NCBI RefSeq assembly: GCF_044762655.1
Contig: NZ_JBIWER010000003.1
Span: forward strand, 372,001-436,000
Direction: 5' to 3'
Length of the DNA stretch: 64,000 nucleotides
DNA from: Psychrobacillus sp044762655
GTDB lineage: Bacteria > Bacillota > Bacilli > Bacillales_A > Planococcaceae
A model generated the notes under the pieces. That model saw only the letters and a program-made list of their open reading frames with translations. It was not told the DNA's origin and ran no database searches. The position numbers were made by a program, and so were the translations under genes. Positions 8,637 through 16,915 of the stretch are shown in pieces; positions within the stretch are counted from its first letter, which is position 1, and the number at the start of each line of letters is the position of its first letter.

Positions 8637-9596
8637 TTAGATGGATAATTCTTTTGATAATTGATACATTGACATATCAAAATCTTCATGATTTTCAAAT
8701 GCTTCATTCATATCATAGTCTACCACTTGATGATTCTGGATGCCAATAGCACGCCCACCATTTCCCTTTAGGAGAACCTCTACAGCTTTAGCTCCAAATA
8801 AACTCGCAAGCACACGATCGCGACCTGTAGGAGAACCACCGCGTTGAATATGTCCAAGTACAGAGACTCTCGTTTCAATATCTGCTAAGTCTTTCAGTTT
8901 TTTGGCAAATTCTCCACCACTCATTACACCTTCAGCAACAATAATTATACTATGCTTTTTCCCACGTTCCGAACCGCTTTTTAGACGTTCTACAATCTCA
9001 TCCATATTTATCTCAACTTCAGGAATAATGATAGTTTCTGCCCCGCCTGCTAGACCAGCCCATAAAGCCAGGTCTCCTGCATCTCTTCCCATTACTTCTA
9101 CGATAAAAGTACGTTCATGCGATGTGGCAGTATCTCTAATTTTATCAATACTTTCAATCACTGTATTTAACGCTGTATCAAATCCCAGTGTATAATCCGT
9201 ACCCGGAATATCATTATCAATTGTTCCCGGAATTCCTACACAAGGGAAACCATTTTCCGTCAGTTTCATCGAACCACGATAAGAACCATCTCCACCGATA
9301 ACTACTAATCCTTCAATTCCATGAGCTTTCAGCTGCTCTATTCCTTTTTGTTGACCTTCCTTTGTTTTGAATTCAGGGCATCTAGCAGAATATAGCTTTG
9401 TTCCACCTCTTTGAATGATGTCACCTACTGAACCTAGATCCAAAACTTCCATTTTCCCATCGATTAATCCTTGATAGCCATGGAAGATCCCAACTACTTC
9501 AATACCCTCAAAGATGGCCTTTCTTACAACTGCTCGCACAGCTGCATTCATACCCGGAGCGTCTCCTCCACTTGTTAAAACACCAATTCTCTTCAT
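8637..9596 (-). CDS. pfkA: 6-phosphofructokinase
   Basis: A 319-residue ATP-dependent phosphofructokinase, the usual bacterial length. Motifs: ATP site GGDAPGMNAAVRAVVR and VIGGDGSYRGS, catalytic aspartates in PGTIDNDIPGTDYTLGFDTA, fructose-6-phosphate site EVMGRDAGDLALWAGLAGG, and allosteric-site arginines. The ATG follows GGAGGGG. It is separated from accA by a terminator and is followed closely by pyk, giving a glycolytic pfkA-pyk pair as in B. subtilis, where accDA also lies directly upstream. Confidence 0.98.
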   Translation of the reverse strand: MKRIGVLTSGGDAPGMNAAVRAVVRKAIFEGIEVVGIFHGYQGLIDGKMEVLDLGSVGDIIQRGGTKLYSARCPEFKTKEGQQKGIEQLKAHGIEGLVVIGGDGSYRGSMKLTENGFPCVGIPGTIDNDIPGTDYTLGFDTALNTVIESIDKIRDTATSHERTFIVEVMGRDAGDLALWAGLAGGAETIIIPEVEINMDEIVERLKSGSERGKKHSIIIVAEGVMSGGEFAKKLKDLADIETRVSVLGHIQRGGSPTGRDRVLASLFGAKAVEVLLKGNGGRAIGIQNHQVVDYDMNEAFENHEDFDMSMYQLSKELSI

Positions 9597-9651
9597 CTAG
9601 TTCCCCTCCATAATATCAATTTCATACTTTAAGCTTAACATGAAATGAATT

Positions 9652-9680
9652 AAAAAAAAATGCGCTGAGTCTGGCGCATT
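9652..9680 (-). terminator. Rho-independent terminator of accA
   Basis: AATGCGC / GCGCATT stem with an 8-base loop, followed on the minus strand by nine T residues. It starts at the accA stop codon. Confidence 0.9.
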
Positions 9681-10634
9681 TTATTCATTGAATTCTCCTA
9701 TATTTTTAAATTTAGAATATCGATTTTCAACTAATTCATCTGGTGTTAATTCGCTTAATTCTTTTAAAGAAGTTAGGAGTGTTTCCTTCATATACATAGC
9801 CTGTGCCTCTATGTTTTTATGTGCTCCCCCATGAACCTCTGTAATGACAGTATCAATAATACCCATTTTCTTTAAATCGGGTGCAGTGATTTTCATCGCT
9901 TCTGCAGCTTCTTTTGCGAGTGCTGCATCCTTCCAAAGAATAGATGCTGCTCCTTCAGGTGAAATAACGGAGTACGTAGAGTTTTCTAACATATGAATGT
10001 GATTAGCTACACCTAATGCTAATGCTCCTCCACTTCCACCTTCGCCAATAACAACACTTATAACTGGTACTTTTAAGCCAGCCATTTCTACTAAGTTCCG
10101 AGCGATGGCTTCACTTTGCCCGCGTTCTTCTGCCGCTTTTCCTGGATAAGCTCCCTTTGTATCTATCATACAAATAATCGGACGGTTAAACTTTTCTGCT
10201 TGTTTCATCAGTCGTAATGCTTTTCGATACCCCTCTGGATGAGGCATACCAAAATTACGTTTAATATTCTCTTTCGTATCTAAGCCTCTTTGATGTCCAA
10301 TAATTGTTATTGGTTTACCTTCAAACAAAGCTATTCCACCTATAATTGCCGCATCGTCCCCATAGAGTCTATCTCCATGAAGTTCGATAAAGTCTGTACA
10401 TAACAATTGAATATAATCTCTCGTTGTTGGACGACTAGGGTGTCGAGCAACTTGAACACGGTCCCAAGGTTCCATATTTTCATATACTTCTTGCTCTAAT
10501 TTCTCTAGTCTTGCTTCTAGATTGACAATCTCTACTGACATATCCACGTCAGCATTTGCCGTATACTCTTTCAGTTCCTCAATTTTCGTTTTTAACTGAA
10601 TGATTGGTTCTTCAAAAGGGAGTACTTTCACCAT
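9681..10634 (-). CDS. accA: Acetyl-CoA carboxylase carboxyltransferase, alpha subunit
   Basis: A 317-residue alpha subunit of the carboxyltransferase that moves the carboxyl group from carboxybiotin to acetyl-CoA, giving malonyl-CoA for fatty acid synthesis. It has an N-terminal helical part (about residues 1-55), then the crotonase-type core with RDYIQLLCTDFIELHGDRL, QRGLDTKENIKRNFGMPHPE, IDTKGAYPGKAAEERGQ and the oxyanion-type GEGGSGGALALG. Its ATG overlaps the end of accD by seven bases, suggesting translational coupling and equal subunit output. The pair lies just downstream of a FadR-like regulator gene. Confidence 0.97.
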   Translation of the reverse strand: MVKVLPFEEPIIQLKTKIEELKEYTANADVDMSVEIVNLEARLEKLEQEVYENMEPWDRVQVARHPSRPTTRDYIQLLCTDFIELHGDRLYGDDAAIIGGIALFEGKPITIIGHQRGLDTKENIKRNFGMPHPEGYRKALRLMKQAEKFNRPIICMIDTKGAYPGKAAEERGQSEAIARNLVEMAGLKVPVISVVIGEGGSGGALALGVANHIHMLENSTYSVISPEGAASILWKDAALAKEAAEAMKITAPDLKKMGIIDTVITEVHGGAHKNIEAQAMYMKETLLTSLKELSELTPDELVENRYSKFKNIGEFNE

Positions 10635-11500
10635 TTTTTGACCTCCTTAGTCGTATGAAGATGAACAATGGAAGCCACTTTTTCACGCATTTCTTTGCGA
10701 TGAATTATGGCATCTAGCTGACCATGATTCAATAAAAACTCAGCTGTTTGAAAATCCTCTGGTAGTTTTTCTCGTACAGTCTGTTCAATAACTCGTCTAC
10801 CTGCAAAGCCGATTAAAGCTTTAGGCTCGGCAATATTAATATCTCCTACTGATGCAAAGCTCGCAGAAACTCCACCCGTCGTCGGATGAGTAAGAATGGA
10901 AATATATAAAAGACCGTGACCACTATGTCTTCTAAGCGCAACGGACGTTTTAGCCATTTGCATTAACGACAAAACGCCTTCTTGCATTCTTGCTCCACCA
11001 CTTGCAGTGAATATTATAAAAGGAATACCAAGCTCTGTAGCTTTTTCCACAGCTCTCGTAATTTTTTCCCCTACTACTGACCCCATTGATCCCATTCGAA
11101 AATGAGAATCCATTATTGCTACAGCGACTTGTTGACCATCCAGCTTTCCTAGCCCAGTAAGAACAGCTTCGTTCAAACCGGTCTTCTGTGAGTCTGCCTT
11201 TATCTTTTCAGTATAGCTTGGGAAATTCAATGGATTTACTGTTTCTAAATGATCATCCATTGATTCAAAAGAATCTTCATCTAAAAATGTATCTACACGC
11301 TCCCACGCTGTCATTTTCATATGATGATCACAAGTAGGGCATACCTTATAGTTCTTCATCAAGTCTTTTGTAAATACATTTTTTCTGCACTCTGGACATT
11401 TCACCATAATACCTTCTGGCACATCATTTTTTGCTTTTTCAGTCGGTATTGTGGCATATTTTTTCTTTTGATTTTTTCTAAATATATCTCGAATACTCAT
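10628..11500 (-). CDS. accD: Acetyl-CoA carboxylase carboxyltransferase, beta subunit
   Basis: A 290-residue beta subunit partner of AccA. The N-terminal four-cysteine zinc ribbon is complete (C35, C38, C54, C57 in CPECRK...CPTCDHH). The crotonase-type core follows, with GEKITRAVEKA, the glycine-rich FTASGGARMQEG, and THPTTGGVSASFA. The start ATG is supported by GGGGAG upstream. It begins immediately after the GntR-type gene stop (11501) and overlaps accA at its other end, so GntR-accD-accA look like one transcription unit. Confidence 0.97.
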   Translation of the reverse strand: MSIRDIFRKNQKKKYATIPTEKAKNDVPEGIMVKCPECRKNVFTKDLMKNYKVCPTCDHHMKMTAWERVDTFLDEDSFESMDDHLETVNPLNFPSYTEKIKADSQKTGLNEAVLTGLGKLDGQQVAVAIMDSHFRMGSMGSVVGEKITRAVEKATELGIPFIIFTASGGARMQEGVLSLMQMAKTSVALRRHSGHGLLYISILTHPTTGGVSASFASVGDINIAEPKALIGFAGRRVIEQTVREKLPEDFQTAEFLLNHGQLDAIIHRKEMREKVASIVHLHTTKEVKKW

Positions 11501-12145
11501 TTATACATCTCCCCTATTGATTAACAAAAGCCATTTATAATATAGAGAAAACACCTGGTGTTCTTCTCCCTTTTGTAACGAAGTAAGAAGCTGAATCCAA
11601 AGAGACTTCTCTTGTGGGTTCATATTCTCTCGGTAAGGCTCTCCTGCAAACTGCTTTAACAAAAACCATATTTTTAATCCTAGTCGATTATCTGAGATGA
11701 TGATAATTTCACGAATTATATCCTCTCGTACTATTTCTTCGTTTATAAGTTTTTCTTTAAAGGCTTCCCATATATGTAGACCATAAAGTCTCTCCGTGTT
11801 ACAAATTGTATGAATTGCATCCTTTTCCAATGCTTGCCTTGTTATATGCACATCTTCCTTTGACTTCGACTCTTGCAGGATAAATGTAGACAACAGCTCG
11901 ACAAGCCGATGCTTTCGATAATCAGAAAGAAAAGTACCTTCCCCACGACGTGTTTCTATTAATCCGAGTAATTCTAAACTTCTAAGGGCTTCTCTAATGG
12001 TTGATCTACCTACTTGAAGCCGCTCTGCTAGCTCTCTTTCAGAAGGTAATTTGCCACCAACAGATACATTTTCATCTGCAATTAGCTGCCTCAATTGTTT
12101 TACTATTTCTAGAAACATTTTTTTAGGATTATTCGTTTGGTTCAT
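11501..12145 (-). CDS. FadR-type GntR-family transcriptional regulator
   Basis: A 214-residue regulator. Residues about 10-75 are a typical GntR winged helix (GGKLPSERELAERLQVGRSTIREALRSLELLGLIETRRGEGTFL). The rest is mostly helical, as in the FadR subfamily, though shorter and without an obvious full set of FCD metal-binding histidines. It is the first gene ahead of accD and accA, so control of malonyl-CoA supply is a reasonable inference. A perfect dyad AGTGGTC-T-GACCACT lies 28 bases upstream of its ATG and matches the TGGTNNNACCA core of FadR-type operators, which suggests autoregulation of the gene and probably of accDA behind it. Confidence 0.85.
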   Translation of the reverse strand: MNQTNNPKKMFLEIVKQLRQLIADENVSVGGKLPSERELAERLQVGRSTIREALRSLELLGLIETRRGEGTFLSDYRKHRLVELLSTFILQESKSKEDVHITRQALEKDAIHTICNTERLYGLHIWEAFKEKLINEEIVREDIIREIIIISDNRLGLKIWFLLKQFAGEPYRENMNPQEKSLWIQLLTSLQKGEEHQVFSLYYKWLLLINRGDV

Positions 12146-12172
12146 TGAGCCTCACTCTTCCATAAATTACAA

Positions 12173-12187
12173 AGTGGTCTGACCACT
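12173..12187. promoter_or_regulatory. Palindromic operator of the GntR/accDA unit
   Basis: Seven-base arms AGTGGTC and GACCACT flank a single central base. The core TGGTCTGACCA is the form seen in FadR-type operators. It lies between a possible promoter (TTTACG and TATGCT with a 17-base gap on the minus strand) and the regulator's start codon, where a bound dimer would block transcription. Confidence 0.75.
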
Positions 12188-12225
12188 CATAAATAATAGC
12201 ATACAAAAGATTTGCTCAAACGTAA

Positions 12226-12254
12226 AGAAAAAACTGCATATAAAATATGCAGTT
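12226..12254 (-). terminator. Rho-independent terminator of dnaE
   Basis: AACTGCATA / TATGCAGTT stem with a 5-base AT loop, then a T-rich run on the minus strand. It overlaps the dnaE stop. Confidence 0.88.
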
Positions 12255-15200
12255 ACTTCTCAATATGTTTGGTTATGATTTGGGTGCGTCCATTTCTACG
12301 TTCTGACTTTCCAGTAATAACAAGCATTTCCTGCTCTTTTAATAGGGCATTGAATTTTGCGTATTCCTCTGGAAAAAGTGTTACGGACAAGTTACCAGTA
12401 TCGTCCTGAACAGTTAGAAATGCCATTGCTTCACCCTTTTTTGTCCGAATTCTTTTTATGTCCTGTATAAGTCCTACTATCTTTACAGGCATATCCCTCG
12501 TTGTTTGCAATATATCCCAAATATCATTTAAATTATCTCTGAGCGTTTTCTTCTTAGATAATGTCGGATGCTCTGAAAAGTATTGACCTAAAACTTCTTT
12601 TTCAAATTGTAACTTCTCCATAATCGGAAGAGGATCCGTTTTGATATATTTAGACTTTCCAAAGTGGGAGGCATCCCCGCCAAATAGATCGGATTCTTCC
12701 GTAGGACTTATCAATTCAGCATATTTGACCGCTGCATCTAAAGTACTTAAAAGTGTAGATCGATCAAAACCAAAATCATCAAGAGCTCCCGCTTTGATCA
12801 AAGGTTCTACATTTTTTCTCGTAAAGTGAACTGCAGACAGATCAGAAGCAAGCTCAAAAATATCCTCCCATTTGTGTTCTCTTTCCATACGTTTTTGCAG
12901 TAGTTTTTGAATAAAATTATGGGAAACTCCTTTTATTGCCTGTAAGCCAAATCGGACTCCACCATTTTCAATCGTAAAGAATCGCTGACTACGAAATATA
13001 GAGGGAGCTAAAATGGTTATGCCTTTATGTTTCATTTCCATTAATAACTCATTGATTTTCGCTTGGTTACCTGTAGCTTGACTCAGTAAGGCGCTATAAA
13101 AAGCTACGGGAAAATGAGCTTTCAAATACGCCATTTGAAAAGAAATAACACTATAAGCTACGGCATGACTCTTTGGAAAACCATAGTCAGCAAATCGGAC
13201 GATTAAATCATAAACAGCTGAGGCTGATTGTTCTGAGTGTCCTACTTGAATAGCTTTTTGAACAAAGTGTACTCTTTCACTTTGTAAAACTTCACGATTT
13301 TTTTTGCTCACAGCTCTTCGTAACAAATCGGCTTCCCCGAATGTAAAACCAGCCATTTTAGAGGCAATTTGCATGATCTGCTCCTGATAGACAATAATGC
13401 CATATGTTTCTTTTAAAATCGGTTCTAATATGGGATGTTCATAGGTTACTGGCGCTTGACCCGCTTTTCGCTTTGCGTATAGAGGTATGCTCTCCATTGG
13501 ACCTGGTCGGTATAATGCATTTACTGCAACAACATCTTCAAATTTTGTTGGATTGATTTGTTTTAGGGCTTGTCGCATTCCGGCCGATTCCAATTGAAAT
13601 ACCCCTGTTGTATCCCCTTGCTGTAATAACTGAAAGGTTAATTCATCATGTAGGGGTATTTCGGATAATTTAAATGGATTCGATTGTTTATAATTAATGA
13701 TTTTCAAAATTCTTTCAATAATCGTCAAGTTTCGCAACCCTAGAAAATCCATTTTAAGCAGACCGATTTGTTCTACTTCCTTCATCGGCCACTGTGTCAA
13801 ATAAATATCCTCATGCCCACTTTGAATGGGTATGACATCTACTAATGGAACTGGTGATAATACGACGCCGGCTGCATGCGTAGAGGCATTCCTTGGTAGT
13901 CCTTCCAAAGCAAGCGCGACGTCAAACCATTTTTTTCGAATTTCTTCTGTCTGTATAAACGCACGCAATTTCTCGGACATCGCAAATGCTTCTTTTAACG
14001 TAATCCCTGGCTTAGAAGGGATAAAAGAAGAAATAGCCTCCAAGGTAGAAGATTCGAAACCGAAAATTCTTGCAACTTCTCTAGCCGCTGCTTTTGCAGA
14101 TAAAGTACCGAACGTTATTATTTGAGAAGCATAGTTCTGCCCGTACTTTTTAACGACATATTGAATAACTTCCATCCTTCTAGAATCAGCGAAGTCAATA
14201 TCAATATCTGGCATTGTAATTCGCTCTGGATTTAAAAATCGTTCAAATAACAAACCATAGCGAAGCGGGTCTACATCCGTAATATTCAAAGAAAATGCGA
14301 CGAGTGAACTGGCAGATGATCCCCGGCCCGGACCTGTTAATATGTTTTGCTGCTTAGAAAATTTCATAAAATCTTGAACGATTAAAAAATAATCTTCATA
14401 GTTCATCTGGTTAATGATGGATAATTCATAATTTAATCGATCTATATATGGCTTGGTGACTTCCTTTAGCCGATTGTTCAAGCCATCCTCACATAGCTCT
14501 CGTAAGAAGTCCTTCGAATTTTTTGTTTCAGGTAATGGATATTTTGGCATTATAGAAGCTGTTCTTTCGATGGAAACGTTACAGCTATTGAGCATCTGTT
14601 CCGTGTTTTCTAGCCATGAGGGAACATCGGAAAACCATCTACTCCATTCTTCATTAGAAAGGAGATGAAGCGTATTGGTGGAGGGTTTTAGACGTGTATG
14701 GTCATTCATTTTGAGTGATTGATCCATTGCGTTTAATACTTCATATGCAAAGGCATCTTCTTTTTCTATGTATCTACTCATATGGAACGCAGTAATTGGT
14801 ATGGATAGTTGCTCACTGAACTGCATAATCATTTCTTCATGTTCTAATTTTTCTCCATTTTGCCGTTCAATTGCCAAGTAGAAATTCAAATTACCAAATA
14901 TCAATTGTAATTCGCTTAGCTGCTCGAACGTTGTAGTGGCGTCTCCTTTATAAAGGCCGATTAATCCATTTTTATATGCTTCTAGCCATCTTTTTGGTAG
15001 CGCTGTAATATCTCTTGTCTCGAGACTACTAGATATTTTCAATAAATTTTCATAGCCATTCGCATCTTTCGCATATAGCACCATTTCTATAACAGCAGAC
15101 TCTAATTGAATATTAACAGTGAGTCCAAGAACAGGTTTAATATTTTGTGCTTTTAATGTATGCCAAAAAGGCAGTAATCCATACAATCTGCTGTTTGTAA

Positions 15201-15312
15201 TGGCTGCCACCTTTGCATTATTTTGTTTTAGCTTTTGTGTAAGTTGTTCCAATTGTATTGTGCTTTTCAGCATATCCGCCGATGTCACAATTTGTGGATA
15301 TACTGTTTTCAT
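12253..15312 (-). CDS. dnaE: DNA polymerase III alpha subunit, DnaE type
   Basis: A 1019-residue C-family DNA polymerase of the DnaE (not PolC) type, which in Bacillus extends RNA primers before handing over to PolC. The palm motifs are clear: GPGRGSSASSLVAFSL, the catalytic MPDIDIDFADSRR, and the THAAGVVLS segment, followed by the helix-hairpin and OB-fold parts near the C-terminus. It is somewhat short for the family (about 1030-1115). The N-terminal PHP domain has lost its metal ligands: where relatives have an H-x-H near residue 8 and TDH near residue 40, this protein has VYPQIVTSADM and ITNSRLYG. No proofreading activity should be expected from it. nrnA ends 13 bases upstream. Confidence 0.95.
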   Translation of the reverse strand: MKTVYPQIVTSADMLKSTIQLEQLTQKLKQNNAKVAAITNSRLYGLLPFWHTLKAQNIKPVLGLTVNIQLESAVIEMVLYAKDANGYENLLKISSSLETRDITALPKRWLEAYKNGLIGLYKGDATTTFEQLSELQLIFGNLNFYLAIERQNGEKLEHEEMIMQFSEQLSIPITAFHMSRYIEKEDAFAYEVLNAMDQSLKMNDHTRLKPSTNTLHLLSNEEWSRWFSDVPSWLENTEQMLNSCNVSIERTASIMPKYPLPETKNSKDFLRELCEDGLNNRLKEVTKPYIDRLNYELSIINQMNYEDYFLIVQDFMKFSKQQNILTGPGRGSSASSLVAFSLNITDVDPLRYGLLFERFLNPERITMPDIDIDFADSRRMEVIQYVVKKYGQNYASQIITFGTLSAKAAAREVARIFGFESSTLEAISSFIPSKPGITLKEAFAMSEKLRAFIQTEEIRKKWFDVALALEGLPRNASTHAAGVVLSPVPLVDVIPIQSGHEDIYLTQWPMKEVEQIGLLKMDFLGLRNLTIIERILKIINYKQSNPFKLSEIPLHDELTFQLLQQGDTTGVFQLESAGMRQALKQINPTKFEDVVAVNALYRPGPMESIPLYAKRKAGQAPVTYEHPILEPILKETYGIIVYQEQIMQIASKMAGFTFGEADLLRRAVSKKNREVLQSERVHFVQKAIQVGHSEQSASAVYDLIVRFADYGFPKSHAVAYSVISFQMAYLKAHFPVAFYSALLSQATGNQAKINELLMEMKHKGITILAPSIFRSQRFFTIENGGVRFGLQAIKGVSHNFIQKLLQKRMEREHKWEDIFELASDLSAVHFTRKNVEPLIKAGALDDFGFDRSTLLSTLDAAVKYAELISPTEESDLFGGDASHFGKSKYIKTDPLPIMEKLQFEKEVLGQYFSEHPTLSKKKTLRDNLNDIWDILQTTRDMPVKIVGLIQDIKRIRTKKGEAMAFLTVQDDTGNLSVTLFPEEYAKFNALLKEQEMLVITGKSERRNGRTQIITKHIEK

Positions 15313-15325
15313 GTAAACACCTCAA

Positions 15326-16255
15326 TTACAACATTTTTAAATCTTCAATAACTAAATCTGCTTCTTCCCATGTCTTTACAGCAGCTCCTGAAGCAAGAGG
15401 ATGTCCTCCACCCCCATACTTTTTAGCTATACCATTAATAACAGGTCCTTTTGAACGTAGACGAACTCGAATTTCAGAGGAATCTTCTATAAAGAATACC
15501 CAGCATCTCATCCCCTTCACATCCGCTAACGCACTTACTAAGAGAGATGCTTCTGATTGATCTACTTGATAGTTATCAAGAATTTCTTTCGTAAGCTTCA
15601 CATGACCTACACCAGTTTCATCCATTTCAAAATTTGCATATACATAACCTTTTAACTGAAGGAGATTTCTTTCGACTTCATACATTCCGTTAAATAACTT
15701 TGTACTATCAAAACCATATGTAAGTAAGTTACCAGCGAAATCCATTGTCTGTTTTGTTGTACTTTGAAACATAAATCTTCCTGTGTCGCCGACAATTCCT
15801 GCAAATAATAACCGAGCGATAGAAGCATCCATTTTCCATTGCTTATAGATTTTTGCTTCCTCGAACAGCTCACAAATCATTTCACTTACCGAACTAGCAG
15901 CTGTATTTACCCAAAGTAAATCTCCGTAAGCATCATCGTTTGGATGATGATCAATTTTAATAAGATAACTTCCTAGCTTATAGCGTGCATCATCTATTCT
16001 TTCCGTATTAGCTGTATCTGTAACAATAATTAGAGCACCTTGAAAGTCCTCATCGGAAACATTGTCGGGATATGCAAGGAAATTTAATGTCTCATCATGT
16101 GTGCCAGTTGCTAAAACTTCCTTCGTCGGATAATTTAGTGCAATAAGCTCTTTTAAACCAATTTGTGAACCATATGCATCTGGATCAGGTCTAACATGGC
16201 GATGTAAAATTATTTTGTCATATTTTTCGATTGTGTCTATGATTTGTCTTTTCAA
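15326..16255 (-). CDS. nrnA: Bifunctional oligoribonuclease / PAP phosphatase NrnA
   Basis: A 309-residue DHH-family phosphoesterase that degrades nano-RNAs and dephosphorylates 3'-phosphoadenosine 5'-phosphate. Metal-binding motifs are in place: HRHVRPDPDAYGS (residues 18-30), the aspartate in IIVTDTANTERID (about 80), the DHH triad at 102-104 (KIDHHPNDD), and the C-terminal DHHA1 motif GGGGHPLASGA. The neighbourhood is that of B. subtilis ytqI, with divergent ytpI and dnaE next door. It is probably co-transcribed with dnaE, given the 13-base gap. Confidence 0.95.
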   Translation of the reverse strand: MKRQIIDTIEKYDKIILHRHVRPDPDAYGSQIGLKELIALNYPTKEVLATGTHDETLNFLAYPDNVSDEDFQGALIIVTDTANTERIDDARYKLGSYLIKIDHHPNDDAYGDLLWVNTAASSVSEMICELFEEAKIYKQWKMDASIARLLFAGIVGDTGRFMFQSTTKQTMDFAGNLLTYGFDSTKLFNGMYEVERNLLQLKGYVYANFEMDETGVGHVKLTKEILDNYQVDQSEASLLVSALADVKGMRCWVFFIEDSSEIRVRLRSKGPVINGIAKKYGGGGHPLASGAAVKTWEEADLVIEDLKML

Positions 16256-16349
16256 TGGAAATACCTCACTTGTATGGTTTTACGATTCGCATTTTTTAAA
16301 ATTTCCCTTTACAATAGATAGAAGGTTAACTTTTTATTGGAGGTTCGTC

Positions 16350-16655
16350 ATGCTTAATATTATTTTAGTAGCTTTAATAGTAATTACGTTTGTTTGGTAT
16401 TTATATTTTAAAACGAAACAGTTTCGCACACCGTTACCTATTCGCAAAAAATGGTTTGGTGCAAAGGCTTCTGTATGCCTAGGTGCTTTTTTGTTGTTTT
16501 TCGGTATTAACTTTATAATCATTTATCAATCTTCCGTAACCTATGTTGTCGCGGGTCTGTTTATACTACTCGGAGGATATTTTACATATCATAATGTTAA
16601 AGTAGCGAAGCATTACGGTCAATTCGTGGAAGAGGAACTATCTATAAATCAATGA
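16350..16655 (+). CDS. ytpI: YtpI family membrane protein
   Basis: A 101-residue small membrane protein with three hydrophobic segments (about residues 2-19, 41-59 and 65-83) and a basic loop FKTKQFRTPLPIRKKWF between the first two. Length and placement between nrnA and ytoI match B. subtilis YtpI, whose function is unknown. The ATG at 16350 is preferred to upstream starts because TTGGAGG lies seven bases before it and the upstream open frame overlaps the divergent nrnA 5' end. A strong terminator overlaps the stop codon. Confidence 0.9.
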   Translation: MLNIILVALIVITFVWYLYFKTKQFRTPLPIRKKWFGAKASVCLGAFLLFFGINFIIIYQSSVTYVVAGLFILLGGYFTYHNVKVAKHYGQFVEEELSINQ

Positions 16656-16685
16656 TGCAGCTAAACTAGCTGCATCATTTTTTTG
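16651..16685 (+). terminator. Rho-independent terminator of ytpI
   Basis: A 13-bp perfect stem AATGATGCAGCTA / TAGCTGCATCATT with a 3-base loop, followed by seven T residues. Confidence 0.95.
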
Positions 16686-16720
16686 TCCGAAGACTAAATC
16701 AATTTCATAAAAGTATTTTA

Positions 16721-16845
16721 AATAGTGTAATTCGAAAGTTAGGACAATGTCTTTACTGCGGGGCTTTCAGCTCGCGCTATTCCCGTGGGAGTCGCCGCCT
16801 GCCACTCTAATCACTAATATCCACTTTGTATAGTTATTTAAGTAC
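16721..16845 (+). repeat. Dispersed repeat family R1, internally deleted copy
   Basis: Left end AATAGTGTAATTCGAAAG, then directly the right half CTGCGGGGCTTTCAGCTCGC .. TCCCGTGGGAGTCGCCGCC .. ATATCCACTTTGTATA, matching 39880-39978. The central CGGACGCTTTCCGTGGGCAC part of other copies is missing. It lies in the gap between convergent ytpI and ytoI. Confidence 0.8.
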
Positions 16846-16915
16846 TACTTATTCAGTATCTGCCCAACTCGGACATTACTGCTCATGCTCAAAATTGGTC
16901 AATCTTCCACTAATC

